Shown piece after piece: positions 34,551 through 43,530 of a stretch of DNA of 64,000 nucleotides. The stretch is from Candidatus Gastranaerophilales bacterium. GTDB lineage: Bacteria > Cyanobacteriota > Vampirovibrionia > Gastranaerophilales > Gastranaerophilaceae. The position numbers were made by a program, and so were the translations under genes. The stretch lies in the NCBI GenBank assembly GCA_944323475.1, contig CALUSQ010000001.1, forward strand, positions 96,738 through 160,737. Direction: 5' to 3'. The notes under the pieces are model-generated. The model was not told the origin of the DNA. It saw only the letters and a list, made by a program, of their open reading frames with translations, and made no database searches. Numbering within the stretch: the stretch's first letter is position 1; each line of letters starts with the position of its first letter.

Positions 34551-35906
34551 TTATGCTGGTTTCGCAGTTTTCAATTGATTTGCAGAAGTTGCTATTTTGC
34601 CAAGTCCGTCAGAAGCTTGTGTAATACCTTCAGCAGTCTTACCTTGTGCAATTTGCGCTACTCCTGTTGTAGCTCCGCCTGTTGCAGTTGTACCAATACC
34701 AACTATTTCAACAGTTTTACCTGGCGCAGCAGTTACAGGTGAAAGCTGCATTAAAAGACCTGTAGCAGTTACAACTCCACCAACTGCAGTTGTATATGAT
34801 CCAACTTGTTGAGCAGTATTAGCTTTTTGAAGTCCTTCTTGGCTTGTTGCTTTTTTGGAGGCAGCAGTAGAAGATGCTGTAGCTGCGTATTTGCGAGCAT
34901 TTGCCAAAATACTGTTTGTTGCATTTCTGCTTGATTGAATAAATGATATATTTGATTGAATAGTAGACTTTTTAGATGCAGATTGTGACATCAAATCATT
35001 AATTTTATCTGCATTTTTGCCTTTTACTGAAGGCATTAAAGAGCTAAATGCATTCAAAGATGAGCCGGTTGCACTTGTAGCTGATTTTGTAGCAGAAGCA
35101 GATTGTTGAGCTTGGTTTTTATTTGAATTATTATTAGCTTGATTATTTTGAGCAGAAACTGCAGTAATAGAAGTTGGTGCAGCTTGTTGCTCACCACCTG
35201 ATGGTAAAGAATTCATAGCAAACAGATTAGCCATTCCTAAATTTCCACCAATAGCTGTATCTGCACCAGCCACTGATCCTGAAGATTGAGGAGCAGATTC
35301 GGCTTGATTTGATTGTACATTTTGTCCTGCTTGTGCATCATTATTAGCAGTATCAGTTGGTTGACCTGCATCTGCAGAAACAATATCAGCTGTATAAGAT
35401 TCACCATCTTCTGCCATCAATGATTCTATTTCAGTTTCAATATCATTAACCTCTCCTTCAAGAGATTCATTTTCAGCTTGTTTAGACTCAATTTCATTAT
35501 TATTGGCATTTACCTGTGAAAGAGTTTGTTTTTCTTTTGTTTGAACTTGTTTAGTCAACTTTATAACATCTTGTTTGTCATCAACTGCAGTATCAGAAGC
35601 TTTTTGAGCGGCAGATCTTGCACTATCAGCATCTTTTGATGCATTTTTAGCATCTGCTTTCGCTGACTCACCTTCTTGAATATCTTGAGTATATCCATTT
35701 GATTGACTAGTTTTTGTAAAGCCATCGTAGTTTTGGAAAGTAACATTACCAGAACCATTTGAAGCAAGAGAATAAATATCTGTAGTTCTCAAAGTTTCTT
35801 TTTCTTGAGCAGCTCTTGTTTCTTGTGTATTCTGAGTAGAATTAACACCTTTTTTGCCTTGAGTTTTATCTAATTCTGGTAAACTTACTTTAAACGGATT
35901 ACCCAT
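34551..35906 (-). CDS. Ala/Ser/Gln/Asn-rich low-complexity protein
   Basis: 451 residues with strongly biased composition (Ala, Ser, Thr, Gln, Asn) and almost no aromatics or Cys. The order is: polar N-terminus; coiled-coil segments about 85-170 (AKADAKNASKDADSARSAAQ; NNNEIESKQAENESLEGEVN); a Q/N-rich linker; a helical part (DLMSQSASKKSTIQSNISFI); and a Gly/Ala/Val-rich C-terminal stretch (TAVGGVVTATGLLMQLSPVT) that could be membrane-associated. There is no signal peptide. A weak SD (AGTGAG) precedes the ATG. It recalls secreted or surface coiled-coil proteins, but I do not recognise the family. Confidence 0.6.
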   Translation of the reverse strand: MGNPFKVSLPELDKTQGKKGVNSTQNTQETRAAQEKETLRTTDIYSLASNGSGNVTFQNYDGFTKTSQSNGYTQDIQEGESAKADAKNASKDADSARSAAQKASDTAVDDKQDVIKLTKQVQTKEKQTLSQVNANNNEIESKQAENESLEGEVNDIETEIESLMAEDGESYTADIVSADAGQPTDTANNDAQAGQNVQSNQAESAPQSSGSVAGADTAIGGNLGMANLFAMNSLPSGGEQQAAPTSITAVSAQNNQANNNSNKNQAQQSASATKSATSATGSSLNAFSSLMPSVKGKNADKINDLMSQSASKKSTIQSNISFIQSSRNATNSILANARKYAATASSTAASKKATSQEGLQKANTAQQVGSYTTAVGGVVTATGLLMQLSPVTAAPGKTVEIVGIGTTATGGATTGVAQIAQGKTAEGITQASDGLGKIATSANQLKTAKPA

Positions 35907-35969
35907 TTGATACTCACTTTCTTACATTACGTGCTTTATATATATATAAAAACAAAATATATACTAAAA

Positions 35970-36008
35970 TTGCTTGGTTTTATATAAATATTATATAAAA
36001 CCAAGCAA
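35970..36008 (-). terminator. Strong terminator of the RND efflux operon
   Basis: An 18-bp perfect stem (35970-35987 with 35991-36008, three-base loop) lies 44 bp past the tolC stop and is followed by TTTT on the minus strand. It separates the efflux operon from the low-complexity gene. Confidence 0.75.
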
Positions 36009-36051
36009 AAGCAATTATATCAAGAAATTTTTGGTTTACAAAAATTAACAA

Positions 36052-37947
36052 TTATAGATTTACATCAGTAGATTCTAAAGGTGCACCCATTACTCTTTCC
36101 AAATTAGCTGCAGATATATGATACTGCATCAATACATTGTAATATTGCAATTTAGCATTCATAAACTCTATTTGTGCGTCCTTTAACTCAATCGCATCAC
36201 CCAAACCTACCTTATAACGGCCAGCTGCCAATTCGTATCTTTCTTTTGCAACTTCCATAGATGATCTTGCAACAGGAATTGACTGTTGAGCATTTTTTAA
36301 TTGAATAAATGCTTGTTTTACATCAAGGTAGACCTTTTGTCTTTGAACTTCATAATCTGCCTGATCTTTTTTGTAAGTCAACTTTGCTTCATCCAACTGT
36401 TTTTTTACAAGGTATAAATTTATATTAGAATAAGCCAATTGAGCACCAATCTGATAGCCATAATCAGTATCAGGTCTTGAACCGCCTTGAGAATAACTGC
36501 CAAAAGCGTTTATATCAGGTAAAAATGCTACTTTAGAAGCTTTTATCAAAAGTTTTGAACCTTCCATTTTCTTCTTTGCCGCCATCAGTTCAGGCCTTGA
36601 CTCATAAGAAACTTTTAAAGCATCTTCAAATTTTATATCATATCTTTTTTTATCCAGTTTATCTTTAATACTAAAAGGCGGAATTTCAGGAGTACCCATT
36701 GCATTAGTTAGCTGAGCAAAACCATTATCAACAGAGTTTTTCGCATTTACTAAAGTTAACTTAGTATTATCCAAGTTATATTCTGCAGTAGATACATCAA
36801 TTTTTGCTTTACTACCTATTTCATAATAAGCTTGTGCTTGTTTTAAGTGTATCTGATATTGCAACACAGCATCTTCATAAACCTCAACCTGTTGTTGCAA
36901 ATAAAGAAGATTGTAATAAGCACTTTTTACCTGATAAACAATATCATTAATACTAGCTTGCAAAGTTTCTTGTGATGCTTCGTAAGTTTTCTTTGCTACA
37001 CCTGCTTGTGCCCCTGTTTTTCCAAAGTCATAGAGCAAAGCATTAAAACCCAAACTAGGAGTATTATAAAGATTATACTGTTGTGTAGGAAATCTAAAGT
37101 TTGTAACCATCATATCGTTACGCGAATATGAAACACCAGCATTTAATGTCGGGAAATAGTTAGCCCAAGCTTGAGCAATTTTATTTTTATAAATATCTTT
37201 GCTCATCATTTGAGAAATAATATTCGGATTATTTTCTAAAGCAATCTTTACACAATCATCAACTGATACTATCGTATTGGTGGAAACAGAACCTTCCATA
37301 GTCGCAGAAGCATTAAAAACATTATCCGGAAGTTTTTCATCTTCAACTTTATTAGATCTATTGTCTATATTTTCAGCATTAGCATTTTCAGTATTTTCTA
37401 TAGTTTGTTCAACTACAGAAGAATCTTGTGCTTTAGATTTTTTAATTTTTTTAGTTTTAATTTTTTTAGTTTTTTGTTGATCTTTATCGTCTTTTGTTTC
37501 AATTTTTACAGCTGTAAGATTTTTGTCAGTTTTTGCAGTAACTGTTATTTCTTTATCCTTCTCAGCTTGTCGTTTAGCCTTAAATTTTGCAATAAACGAA
37601 GGTTTTTTTTCTTCTTTTGTTTTTGATGTAACAACCTTTTCAGATTTGTTATTTTTTGCTAAAGATATTTTTTTTGTTTCTTTAGGTTCATTATCAGTTC
37701 TAGTTTGAGTATCAGATTTTTGAGTTTTTAACAGAACTAATCTATCACTCATAATTGCTTTAATATTATGTTTTTTAGTTGTTGATTCTGAATTATTTAC
37801 TTTATTTTGTACAATATTTTCAGTCTTATCCGATTTTTTTAACTTATTAAAAAAATCAATAGAAACAGCAGAAGCAGGCATTATTTGTAAACTTGTAAAT
37901 GCTGTAATTATAGAAAATATTGTTAATTTTTTTATTATCTTTCTCAT
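36052..37947 (-). CDS. TolC family outer-membrane channel with long basic N-terminal linker
   Basis: 631 residues, longer than the usual 430-500. After a signal peptide (LTIFSIITAFTSLQIMPASA) comes about 190 residues of Lys/Thr/Ser-rich, probably disordered sequence. The TolC fold then begins at VDDCVKIALENNPNI (about residue 225), with the two OEP repeats: NYFPTLNAGVSYSRN in the first, then AAGRYKVGLGDAIELKDAQI near the end. It would be the outer-membrane exit of the RND pump encoded 20 bp upstream. The linker may span or bind peptidoglycan. Confidence 0.9.
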   Translation of the reverse strand: MRKIIKKLTIFSIITAFTSLQIMPASAVSIDFFNKLKKSDKTENIVQNKVNNSESTTKKHNIKAIMSDRLVLLKTQKSDTQTRTDNEPKETKKISLAKNNKSEKVVTSKTKEEKKPSFIAKFKAKRQAEKDKEITVTAKTDKNLTAVKIETKDDKDQQKTKKIKTKKIKKSKAQDSSVVEQTIENTENANAENIDNRSNKVEDEKLPDNVFNASATMEGSVSTNTIVSVDDCVKIALENNPNIISQMMSKDIYKNKIAQAWANYFPTLNAGVSYSRNDMMVTNFRFPTQQYNLYNTPSLGFNALLYDFGKTGAQAGVAKKTYEASQETLQASINDIVYQVKSAYYNLLYLQQQVEVYEDAVLQYQIHLKQAQAYYEIGSKAKIDVSTAEYNLDNTKLTLVNAKNSVDNGFAQLTNAMGTPEIPPFSIKDKLDKKRYDIKFEDALKVSYESRPELMAAKKKMEGSKLLIKASKVAFLPDINAFGSYSQGGSRPDTDYGYQIGAQLAYSNINLYLVKKQLDEAKLTYKKDQADYEVQRQKVYLDVKQAFIQLKNAQQSIPVARSSMEVAKERYELAAGRYKVGLGDAIELKDAQIEFMNAKLQYYNVLMQYHISAANLERVMGAPLESTDVNL

Positions 37948-37967
37948 CTTTTCACCAACATTATGAT

Positions 37968-40900
37968 TTATTCTTCATCATTTTCAACTGAAACTGAAAC
38001 TTTCTTATTCATAACTTTATCTACCAAATGCTGAATTATTACATAAAAAGCAGGTGTCATAATAGTACCCAATGTACCAGCAGCCATCATACCGCCAAAC
38101 ACTGTAGAACCTACAGAAATTCGAGAAGAAGCACCAGCACCATGTGCCAAAATCAATGGCAACATACCAATAACAAAAGCAACTACTGTCATCATAATAG
38201 CCCTAAATCTGATTCTTGATGCTTCAACCGCGGCATCTTCTATAGTCATACCTTGTTCTTCATGCAAAACTTTTGCAAACTCAACTATAAGAATTGCCTG
38301 TTTAGCTGCCAAACCGATAAGCATAATCATACCGACTTGAGAATAAAGGTCAAAAGCCTGTCCCATAATCAACTGAAACAATAACGCACCTGCTGCAGCT
38401 AAAGGACAAATCAGCAAGACAGCAAATGGTATTGACCAACTTTCATACAATGCAACCAAGAACAAATATACAAATATCAATGCTAATGCAATAATTGTCG
38501 TAGTTTGACCACCAGATTCGATTTCTTGCTTTGAAGTACCTGACCACTCATAGCCCATATCTTTTGGAAGAGTCTCTGTAGCAACTTCAGCCATAGCTTT
38601 CATAGCTTCACCAGAACTTCTGCCGGAAGCGGGTTGACCAGAAAACTGAACACTTCTGTATTGGTTATAACGTGTAATAGAACCTGCACCAACTGTTTGT
38701 CTTAAAGAAACAATCGTAGTTATAGGAACCATTACTCCAGAATTATTTTTTACATATATTCCTGTTAAATCATCTGCATGACGTCTAAATCTTTGTTCTG
38801 CCTGTAACTGAACTCTAAATACACGACCCATTTTATTAAAGTCATTTACATAATATGTACCAAGAGTAGACGAAAGTGTGCTATACAATTCTTGAAGATC
38901 AATACCTTGAGCCAATGCTTTGTGATAATCAATATCAACAATATACTGAAGCATATTTGCTTGATATTGGGTATAAACATTTGAAAGTCTTCTATCCTGA
39001 TTTGCAGCAATCATTAACATATTAGAATATTGCTGCATTTCTTGAGGAGTATATTCAGCCTTAGAAAGCATTTGAAACTCAAAACCACCCAACATACTCA
39101 TACCTGTAATTGCCGGTGGAGAAAATACACCGACTTGAGCTTCTTTTATTTGAGAGAATTCACCTCTAATCCTTTTAAGTATAGCATTAGCTGACAAATC
39201 AGTTTCTTTCCCTTGAATTTTTCTTATTATTTTTTGGAAGAAATTAAATTCACGTTTGCTCCATTCTTCAAGTCTTATTACCAAAAATGCTTCGTTAGAA
39301 GGTCCCATACCTACAAAAATAATTCTGCCTTCAACCCCTTCCGTTTTTTTTAGGATATCATCCATCATTTCAGTAACTTCTGTAGTTCTTGCAAGTGAAG
39401 CACCTGCCGGCAAACTAACCTGAGCCATTAAAACAGCTTGGTCTTCATCGGGAATAAAGCCGGTAGGGATTATTTTAAACAAAACAAGCATCAAGGCAAT
39501 AATTCCAAAAAATACAGCAAGTGTAAGCTTTTGATTGTGTACAAATTTTTCTACATAGTGAATATAAATATCAGTAAGTTTTTGAAAATAGACATTAAAT
39601 TCTGTAAATAGCCATTTAATAGCAGCAGAAGCTTTGTTAGATGGTTTTCTATTTGGGTCTTCATATCTTAAAATAATAGAACACAAAGCAGGAGACAATG
39701 TTAAAGCACAAACAGCAGACAAAGCTATTGACACAGCAATACATACAGCAAACTGCTTATACATTAATCCTGACAACCCCGGCATAAAACTAACAGGAAC
39801 AAATACTGCCATCAAAACCAATGCCATAGACACAAGCGCTCCGCCAATTTCCTGCATTGTAATTTGTGTTGCTTCTACAGGAGATTTTCCAGCCTCCAAA
39901 TGTCGTTTTACATTTTCTATAACAACAATCGCATCGTCGACTACCGTAGCTACTGCCAATACTAAAGCAAATAATGTCAACAAGTTAATTGACATATCAA
40001 ATATTGGTAAAGCAGCAAACGTACCTATCAAAGACACAGGAATAGCAATCAAAGGAACTAAAGTCGCTCTTGGATCACCCAAGAAAATAAAAATAATTGC
40101 AACAACGATAATTGAAGTTTCAATAATCGTTTTAACAACCTCTGACATAGACTCTCTGATAAACTGCGTATCATCATGAACCATTGCCAATTCCATACCG
40201 TCAGGCAATGTTTTTGAAATCTCTGCCATTTTTTTCTCAACAGCATTAACAATTTCAATAGCATTTGCACCAGGTATTTGAATGATTTGCATTAAAGCAG
40301 CAGGTTTACCATCAACTTTACCATTTCTAGAGTACGTTTCAGAGCCTAATTCGACACGAGCAATATCTTTTATTCTAATACTTGAACCATCTATATTCGA
40401 ACGAACAATTATATCCTCAAACTCAGCAGGTTCGAGCAACCTACCTTTTGTTCTTAAAGTAATTTGAAATCTTTGTTTATCAGGTCCAGGTTCTTGGCCT
40501 AAAGCACCTGCTGAGACCTGAACGTTTTGTGTTGTAATAGCTTTTTGAACTTCTGAAACAGACACATTGAGATTGGCCATTTTTTCAGTATCTAGCCAAA
40601 TTCTCATTGAGTAATTGCCTGCACCGTATACACCCACTTCACCAACACCGGGAAGACGAGCAATTTCATCTTTAATGTAAATAGAAGCATAGTTTGTAAC
40701 ATCTAATTGAGAATACCTGCCATCAGTTGAGGCAAGATTCAAAATAGCTACACCAGCACCTGAAACTTGTTGTTTTGCTGTTACCCCGAGTCTTCTAACA
40801 TCTTCAGGCAACTTTGGTTCAATCTGCTGAATTCTGTTTTGAACGTTAACAAGGTCAATATTCCTGTCAGAACCCACTTTAAAATATATTTGAAGCTTAT

Positions 40901-41201
40901 ATGACTCATCAGAGCTTGTTGAAATCATATAAAGCATATCTTCAACACCGTTAATTTGTGATTCTAACAATGAAGCTACAGATGATTCTACAACATCCGC
41001 ACTCGCACCAGGATATGAAGCGGTAACAGTAATCTGAGGAGGTGTAATATCAGGATACTTTTCAAGCTTCAAGCCAGTCATAGCAATAAAACCTACGAGA
41101 GTAAGAAAAATAGAGATTACTATCGCAAACCTTGGCTTTCTTATAAAGAAATACAAATCTTTATTGTTCTGCAAATCCTGATTATTTTTGTTATTTTCCA
41201 T
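37968..41201 (-). CDS. RND efflux transporter, HAE1 (AcrB-like) family
   Basis: 1077 residues, standard for AcrB-like proton-driven pumps. TM1 is followed by GLKLEKYPDITPPQITVTAS and by NRIQQIEPKLPEDVRRLGV in the porter domain. The proton-relay Asp pair is in VATVVDDAIVVIENVKRH of TM4, and FIPDEDQAVLMAQVSLPAG starts the second half. The C-terminal half ends with GLAAKQAILIVEFAK. It exports hydrophobic compounds with the adaptor (three bases upstream) and TolC (20 bp downstream). The three genes form one operon. Confidence 0.96.
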   Translation of the reverse strand: MENNKNNQDLQNNKDLYFFIRKPRFAIVISIFLTLVGFIAMTGLKLEKYPDITPPQITVTASYPGASADVVESSVASLLESQINGVEDMLYMISTSSDESYKLQIYFKVGSDRNIDLVNVQNRIQQIEPKLPEDVRRLGVTAKQQVSGAGVAILNLASTDGRYSQLDVTNYASIYIKDEIARLPGVGEVGVYGAGNYSMRIWLDTEKMANLNVSVSEVQKAITTQNVQVSAGALGQEPGPDKQRFQITLRTKGRLLEPAEFEDIIVRSNIDGSSIRIKDIARVELGSETYSRNGKVDGKPAALMQIIQIPGANAIEIVNAVEKKMAEISKTLPDGMELAMVHDDTQFIRESMSEVVKTIIETSIIVVAIIFIFLGDPRATLVPLIAIPVSLIGTFAALPIFDMSINLLTLFALVLAVATVVDDAIVVIENVKRHLEAGKSPVEATQITMQEIGGALVSMALVLMAVFVPVSFMPGLSGLMYKQFAVCIAVSIALSAVCALTLSPALCSIILRYEDPNRKPSNKASAAIKWLFTEFNVYFQKLTDIYIHYVEKFVHNQKLTLAVFFGIIALMLVLFKIIPTGFIPDEDQAVLMAQVSLPAGASLARTTEVTEMMDDILKKTEGVEGRIIFVGMGPSNEAFLVIRLEEWSKREFNFFQKIIRKIQGKETDLSANAILKRIRGEFSQIKEAQVGVFSPPAITGMSMLGGFEFQMLSKAEYTPQEMQQYSNMLMIAANQDRRLSNVYTQYQANMLQYIVDIDYHKALAQGIDLQELYSTLSSTLGTYYVNDFNKMGRVFRVQLQAEQRFRRHADDLTGIYVKNNSGVMVPITTIVSLRQTVGAGSITRYNQYRSVQFSGQPASGRSSGEAMKAMAEVATETLPKDMGYEWSGTSKQEIESGGQTTTIIALALIFVYLFLVALYESWSIPFAVLLICPLAAAGALLFQLIMGQAFDLYSQVGMIMLIGLAAKQAILIVEFAKVLHEEQGMTIEDAAVEASRIRFRAIMMTVVAFVIGMLPLILAHGAGASSRISVGSTVFGGMMAAGTLGTIMTPAFYVIIQHLVDKVMNKKVSVSVENDEE

Positions 41202-41204
41202 TGA

Positions 41205-42371
41205 TTACTCATTCTCTTTCGTTGCTTTATCGGCAGCATCTTTGTCAACAACTACTTTGGCACCATTTCTCAATCTTTGGAAACCTTTTGTAATGACTCT
41301 GTCACCCGGTTGCAAACCCTCATCAACAACCCACTTATCATCAACTTGGTTTGAAATTTTTACAAATTTTTGTTCAGCTTCATTATTTTCATTTACAGTC
41401 CATACATAAGTACCATCCGTACTGTCAGAAACAGCTATCTGAGGTACAACAACTACAGATACAGGTTTTTTAGATACAGCAATTACGTTAACAAAATCGC
41501 CTGGGACAAGAAGATGATCTTTATTTTCAAACACAGCTCTCATTGCAACTGTACCTGCTGTTGGATCTACTTCGTTATTGACAAACTCGAGTACACCTTT
41601 TTCTTTATACTCTGAGCCGTCTGAAAGTTTAATTATTACATCAGTCCCTGGAATATTACCTTTACTTAACACCAATCTTCTTTTCATATAACGCAAATAA
41701 TCTTCGCTTTTTATATTGAAATATGCATATATAGGACTAACGGAAACAATTCTTGTCAAAGCACCTGATTGTGGATTAACAAGGTTTCCTTGTGTAATAA
41801 GTATTTTACCAACTTTGCCATCTACTGGTGATTCGATTTTTGTATAACTTAAATTTAATTTAGCCGCAGCTAAATTAGCTTTGTTAACATCAAGAGTAGC
41901 TCTATTTTGGTCTCTTGTAGCAAGTGCTTGATCATAATATGACTTACTTACAAAATCGTTTTTAACAAGTTCTTGAGCACGAACAAGCTCTTTTTGAGAA
42001 TTAGTAAGAGCTGCTTGTGCCTGTCTAACAGCTGCTTCTGCTTGTTGTACAGCAATAATATATTCATTTGGTTGAATTAAAAATAAAGTTTGGCCTTTAT
42101 TTACATATGCACCTTCTTTAAAATAGCTTTTTTGCAACCAGCCATTAATTCTAGCCACTACATCTACAGAATATTTTGCTTCAATTCTTCCAACTGATTC
42201 ATTTCTTGGATAAATATCTTTTGTTTCAGCATAAGCAACATCTACAGGCGTAGGTCTTTTTTTCTGCTCCGCCATAATTTTTTGAGCAATAATACCGGCT
42301 ACGCTATTAAAAACAATAGGTATTATAATAATGGCTGCGACCATTACACCTATCCACTTTTTCTTTGTCAT
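41205..42371 (-). CDS. RND periplasmic adaptor (membrane fusion protein)
   Basis: 388 residues. An N-terminal membrane anchor or signal (KWIGVMVAAIIIIPIVFNSV) precedes RIEAKYSVDVVARINGWLQK, and the lipoyl and coiled-coil hairpin includes YIIAVQQAEAAVRQAQAAL. AKLNLSYTKIESPVDGKVGK returns to the lipoyl half, then beta-barrel and membrane-proximal domains follow. It joins the AcrB-like pump to TolC. It is the first gene of the efflux operon, with its own promoter and a palindromic operator immediately upstream. Confidence 0.93.
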   Translation of the reverse strand: MTKKKWIGVMVAAIIIIPIVFNSVAGIIAQKIMAEQKKRPTPVDVAYAETKDIYPRNESVGRIEAKYSVDVVARINGWLQKSYFKEGAYVNKGQTLFLIQPNEYIIAVQQAEAAVRQAQAALTNSQKELVRAQELVKNDFVSKSYYDQALATRDQNRATLDVNKANLAAAKLNLSYTKIESPVDGKVGKILITQGNLVNPQSGALTRIVSVSPIYAYFNIKSEDYLRYMKRRLVLSKGNIPGTDVIIKLSDGSEYKEKGVLEFVNNEVDPTAGTVAMRAVFENKDHLLVPGDFVNVIAVSKKPVSVVVVPQIAVSDSTDGTYVWTVNENNEAEQKFVKISNQVDDKWVVDEGLQPGDRVITKGFQRLRNGAKVVVDKDAADKATKENE

Positions 42372-42388
42372 GAGTCATCTTCCCCAAA

Positions 42389-42420
42389 ATTATACAATTG
42401 TTATCATAACAACAATTGTA
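42389..42420 (-). promoter_or_regulatory. Promoter and palindromic operator of the RND efflux operon
   Basis: TACAATTGTT (42393-42402) and AACAATTGTA (42411-42420) form a perfect 10-bp inverted repeat with an eight-base spacer. It overlaps a TATAAT (42389-42394, minus strand) about 20 bp before the adaptor ATG. This is the classic position for a TetR- or MarR-type repressor site. No such repressor gene lies in the window, so the regulator must be elsewhere. Confidence 0.65.
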
Positions 42421-42478
42421 TATTAATGCAAAAAATTTACAATAGTATAATTGGTGGATATATTTGAGGAGAATACTA

Positions 42479-43063
42479 TTAGTACTGACAATTCCCGTTT
42501 GAGATGCTTTGAGAATTACATTTCCATAAATTGTCAGAAAATTTCCAGCCATGCTGCATTAAAATTTCTCCTACAGTCCCTTTTTCTGGTCTCAAAGATT
42601 CTGGCAAATAATATTCATCATTCCCATCTTTGGTAACACGAAAAGTAAAAATATCTTTTCCGACAACATTTGGATATTTTGAACCATTAACATCTGCTTC
42701 TATTATACAATAATCATCGTCACAAGAAGTCACTGTAATCTTTGCACCATCTACAGTAGTAAGAGTAGCATTTTCTAAATTGACACTGGTATATTTTATA
42801 TTAGGTTCAATATAAGCTGCGAAATAGCCTTTTGGTGTTGAAAAACTCCAAGATCTTATTGGCCCTTGTGTCAAAACCGCATTATCCAATGCATCTTCTA
42901 AGGTAAGATAGACTTTTTTTGCTTGTTCACCAAGCTCTGTTTTTTGTGAATATTTTTTTAATCCTGGAAGCGTCAATGCGGTAATTGTACCAATTACAGC
43001 CATTACAACAACAAGTTCCGCAAAAGACATAGCTTTAAGTGTTTTTAAAAAATTTATTTGCAT
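42479..43063 (-). CDS. Type IV pilin/pseudopilin-like protein
   Basis: 194 residues with a prepilin-type N-terminus: a leader ending KA, then MSFAELVVVMAVIGTITALT with Glu at +5 of the mature protein. The residue before cleavage is Ala rather than the usual Gly. A globular domain follows with a Cys pair (TSCDDDYC) and NLWKCNSQSISNGNC at the end. The start overlaps the thioredoxin stop by 10 bases. Whether it belongs to a pilus or a type II secretion machine cannot be told; no other pilus gene is near. Confidence 0.82.
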   Translation of the reverse strand: MQINFLKTLKAMSFAELVVVMAVIGTITALTLPGLKKYSQKTELGEQAKKVYLTLEDALDNAVLTQGPIRSWSFSTPKGYFAAYIEPNIKYTSVNLENATLTTVDGAKITVTSCDDDYCIIEADVNGSKYPNVVGKDIFTFRVTKDGNDEYYLPESLRPEKGTVGEILMQHGWKFSDNLWKCNSQSISNGNCQY

Positions 43064-43530
43064 GATTCACCTTTTTTTACAAGTTTTCTAAAATTAGAAT
43101 ATCTAACAACTTCTTTGTTTAAATCCATTACCGATTCCATAAAAACATTATCTATATGTACACGATTGTCATACATAGGGTCAATTATGTATACCGTAGG
43201 ATATCCGGAAATTCTATACTCATTGACAAGTTTTGCATTTTCAGGGTCTTCTACATTGACAAGAACCACATTAAAATCATCTTTGTTTAGGTTTCTAACC
43301 TTGTCTAATCTTGGCATAAATCTTTGACAATACGTACACCAATCAACATAAAAAACAGCAATCATAGGCTTATCTTCTTTTGCAGCTTGTTGATACGTAA
43401 TACCCAAATCATAATCTGATGGCTTCAATTTAGCTTTAGGAATTACAGCAATGCAGCTTGTCACAGTAACTGCTATAATAACAAACGTAAAAACAGATAT
43501 TAAAATACTTTTTATATTAAATTGTTTCAT
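43054..43530 (-). CDS. Membrane-anchored thioredoxin-like protein
   Basis: 158 residues with one N-terminal TM or signal segment (ILISVFTFVIIAVTVTSCIA, possibly a lipoprotein, with Cys within). The thioredoxin fold has its active site in FYVDWCTYCQRFMPRLDKV and cis-Pro in ISGYPTVYIIDP. It probably works outside the cytoplasm on disulfides. The cysteine-containing pseudopilin encoded next (10-base overlap) is an obvious candidate client. It overlaps glgC by four bases at its start. Confidence 0.88.
   Translation of the reverse strand: MKQFNIKSILISVFTFVIIAVTVTSCIAVIPKAKLKPSDYDLGITYQQAAKEDKPMIAVFYVDWCTYCQRFMPRLDKVRNLNKDDFNVVLVNVEDPENAKLVNEYRISGYPTVYIIDPMYDNRVHIDNVFMESVMDLNKEVVRYSNFRKLVKKGESCK

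Noticed and set aside
39634..40179. 181-codon plus-strand frame inside the RND gene
   Set aside because: Antisense to a strongly conserved transporter, with no SD and a low-complexity Thr/Ile composition typical of a shadow frame.
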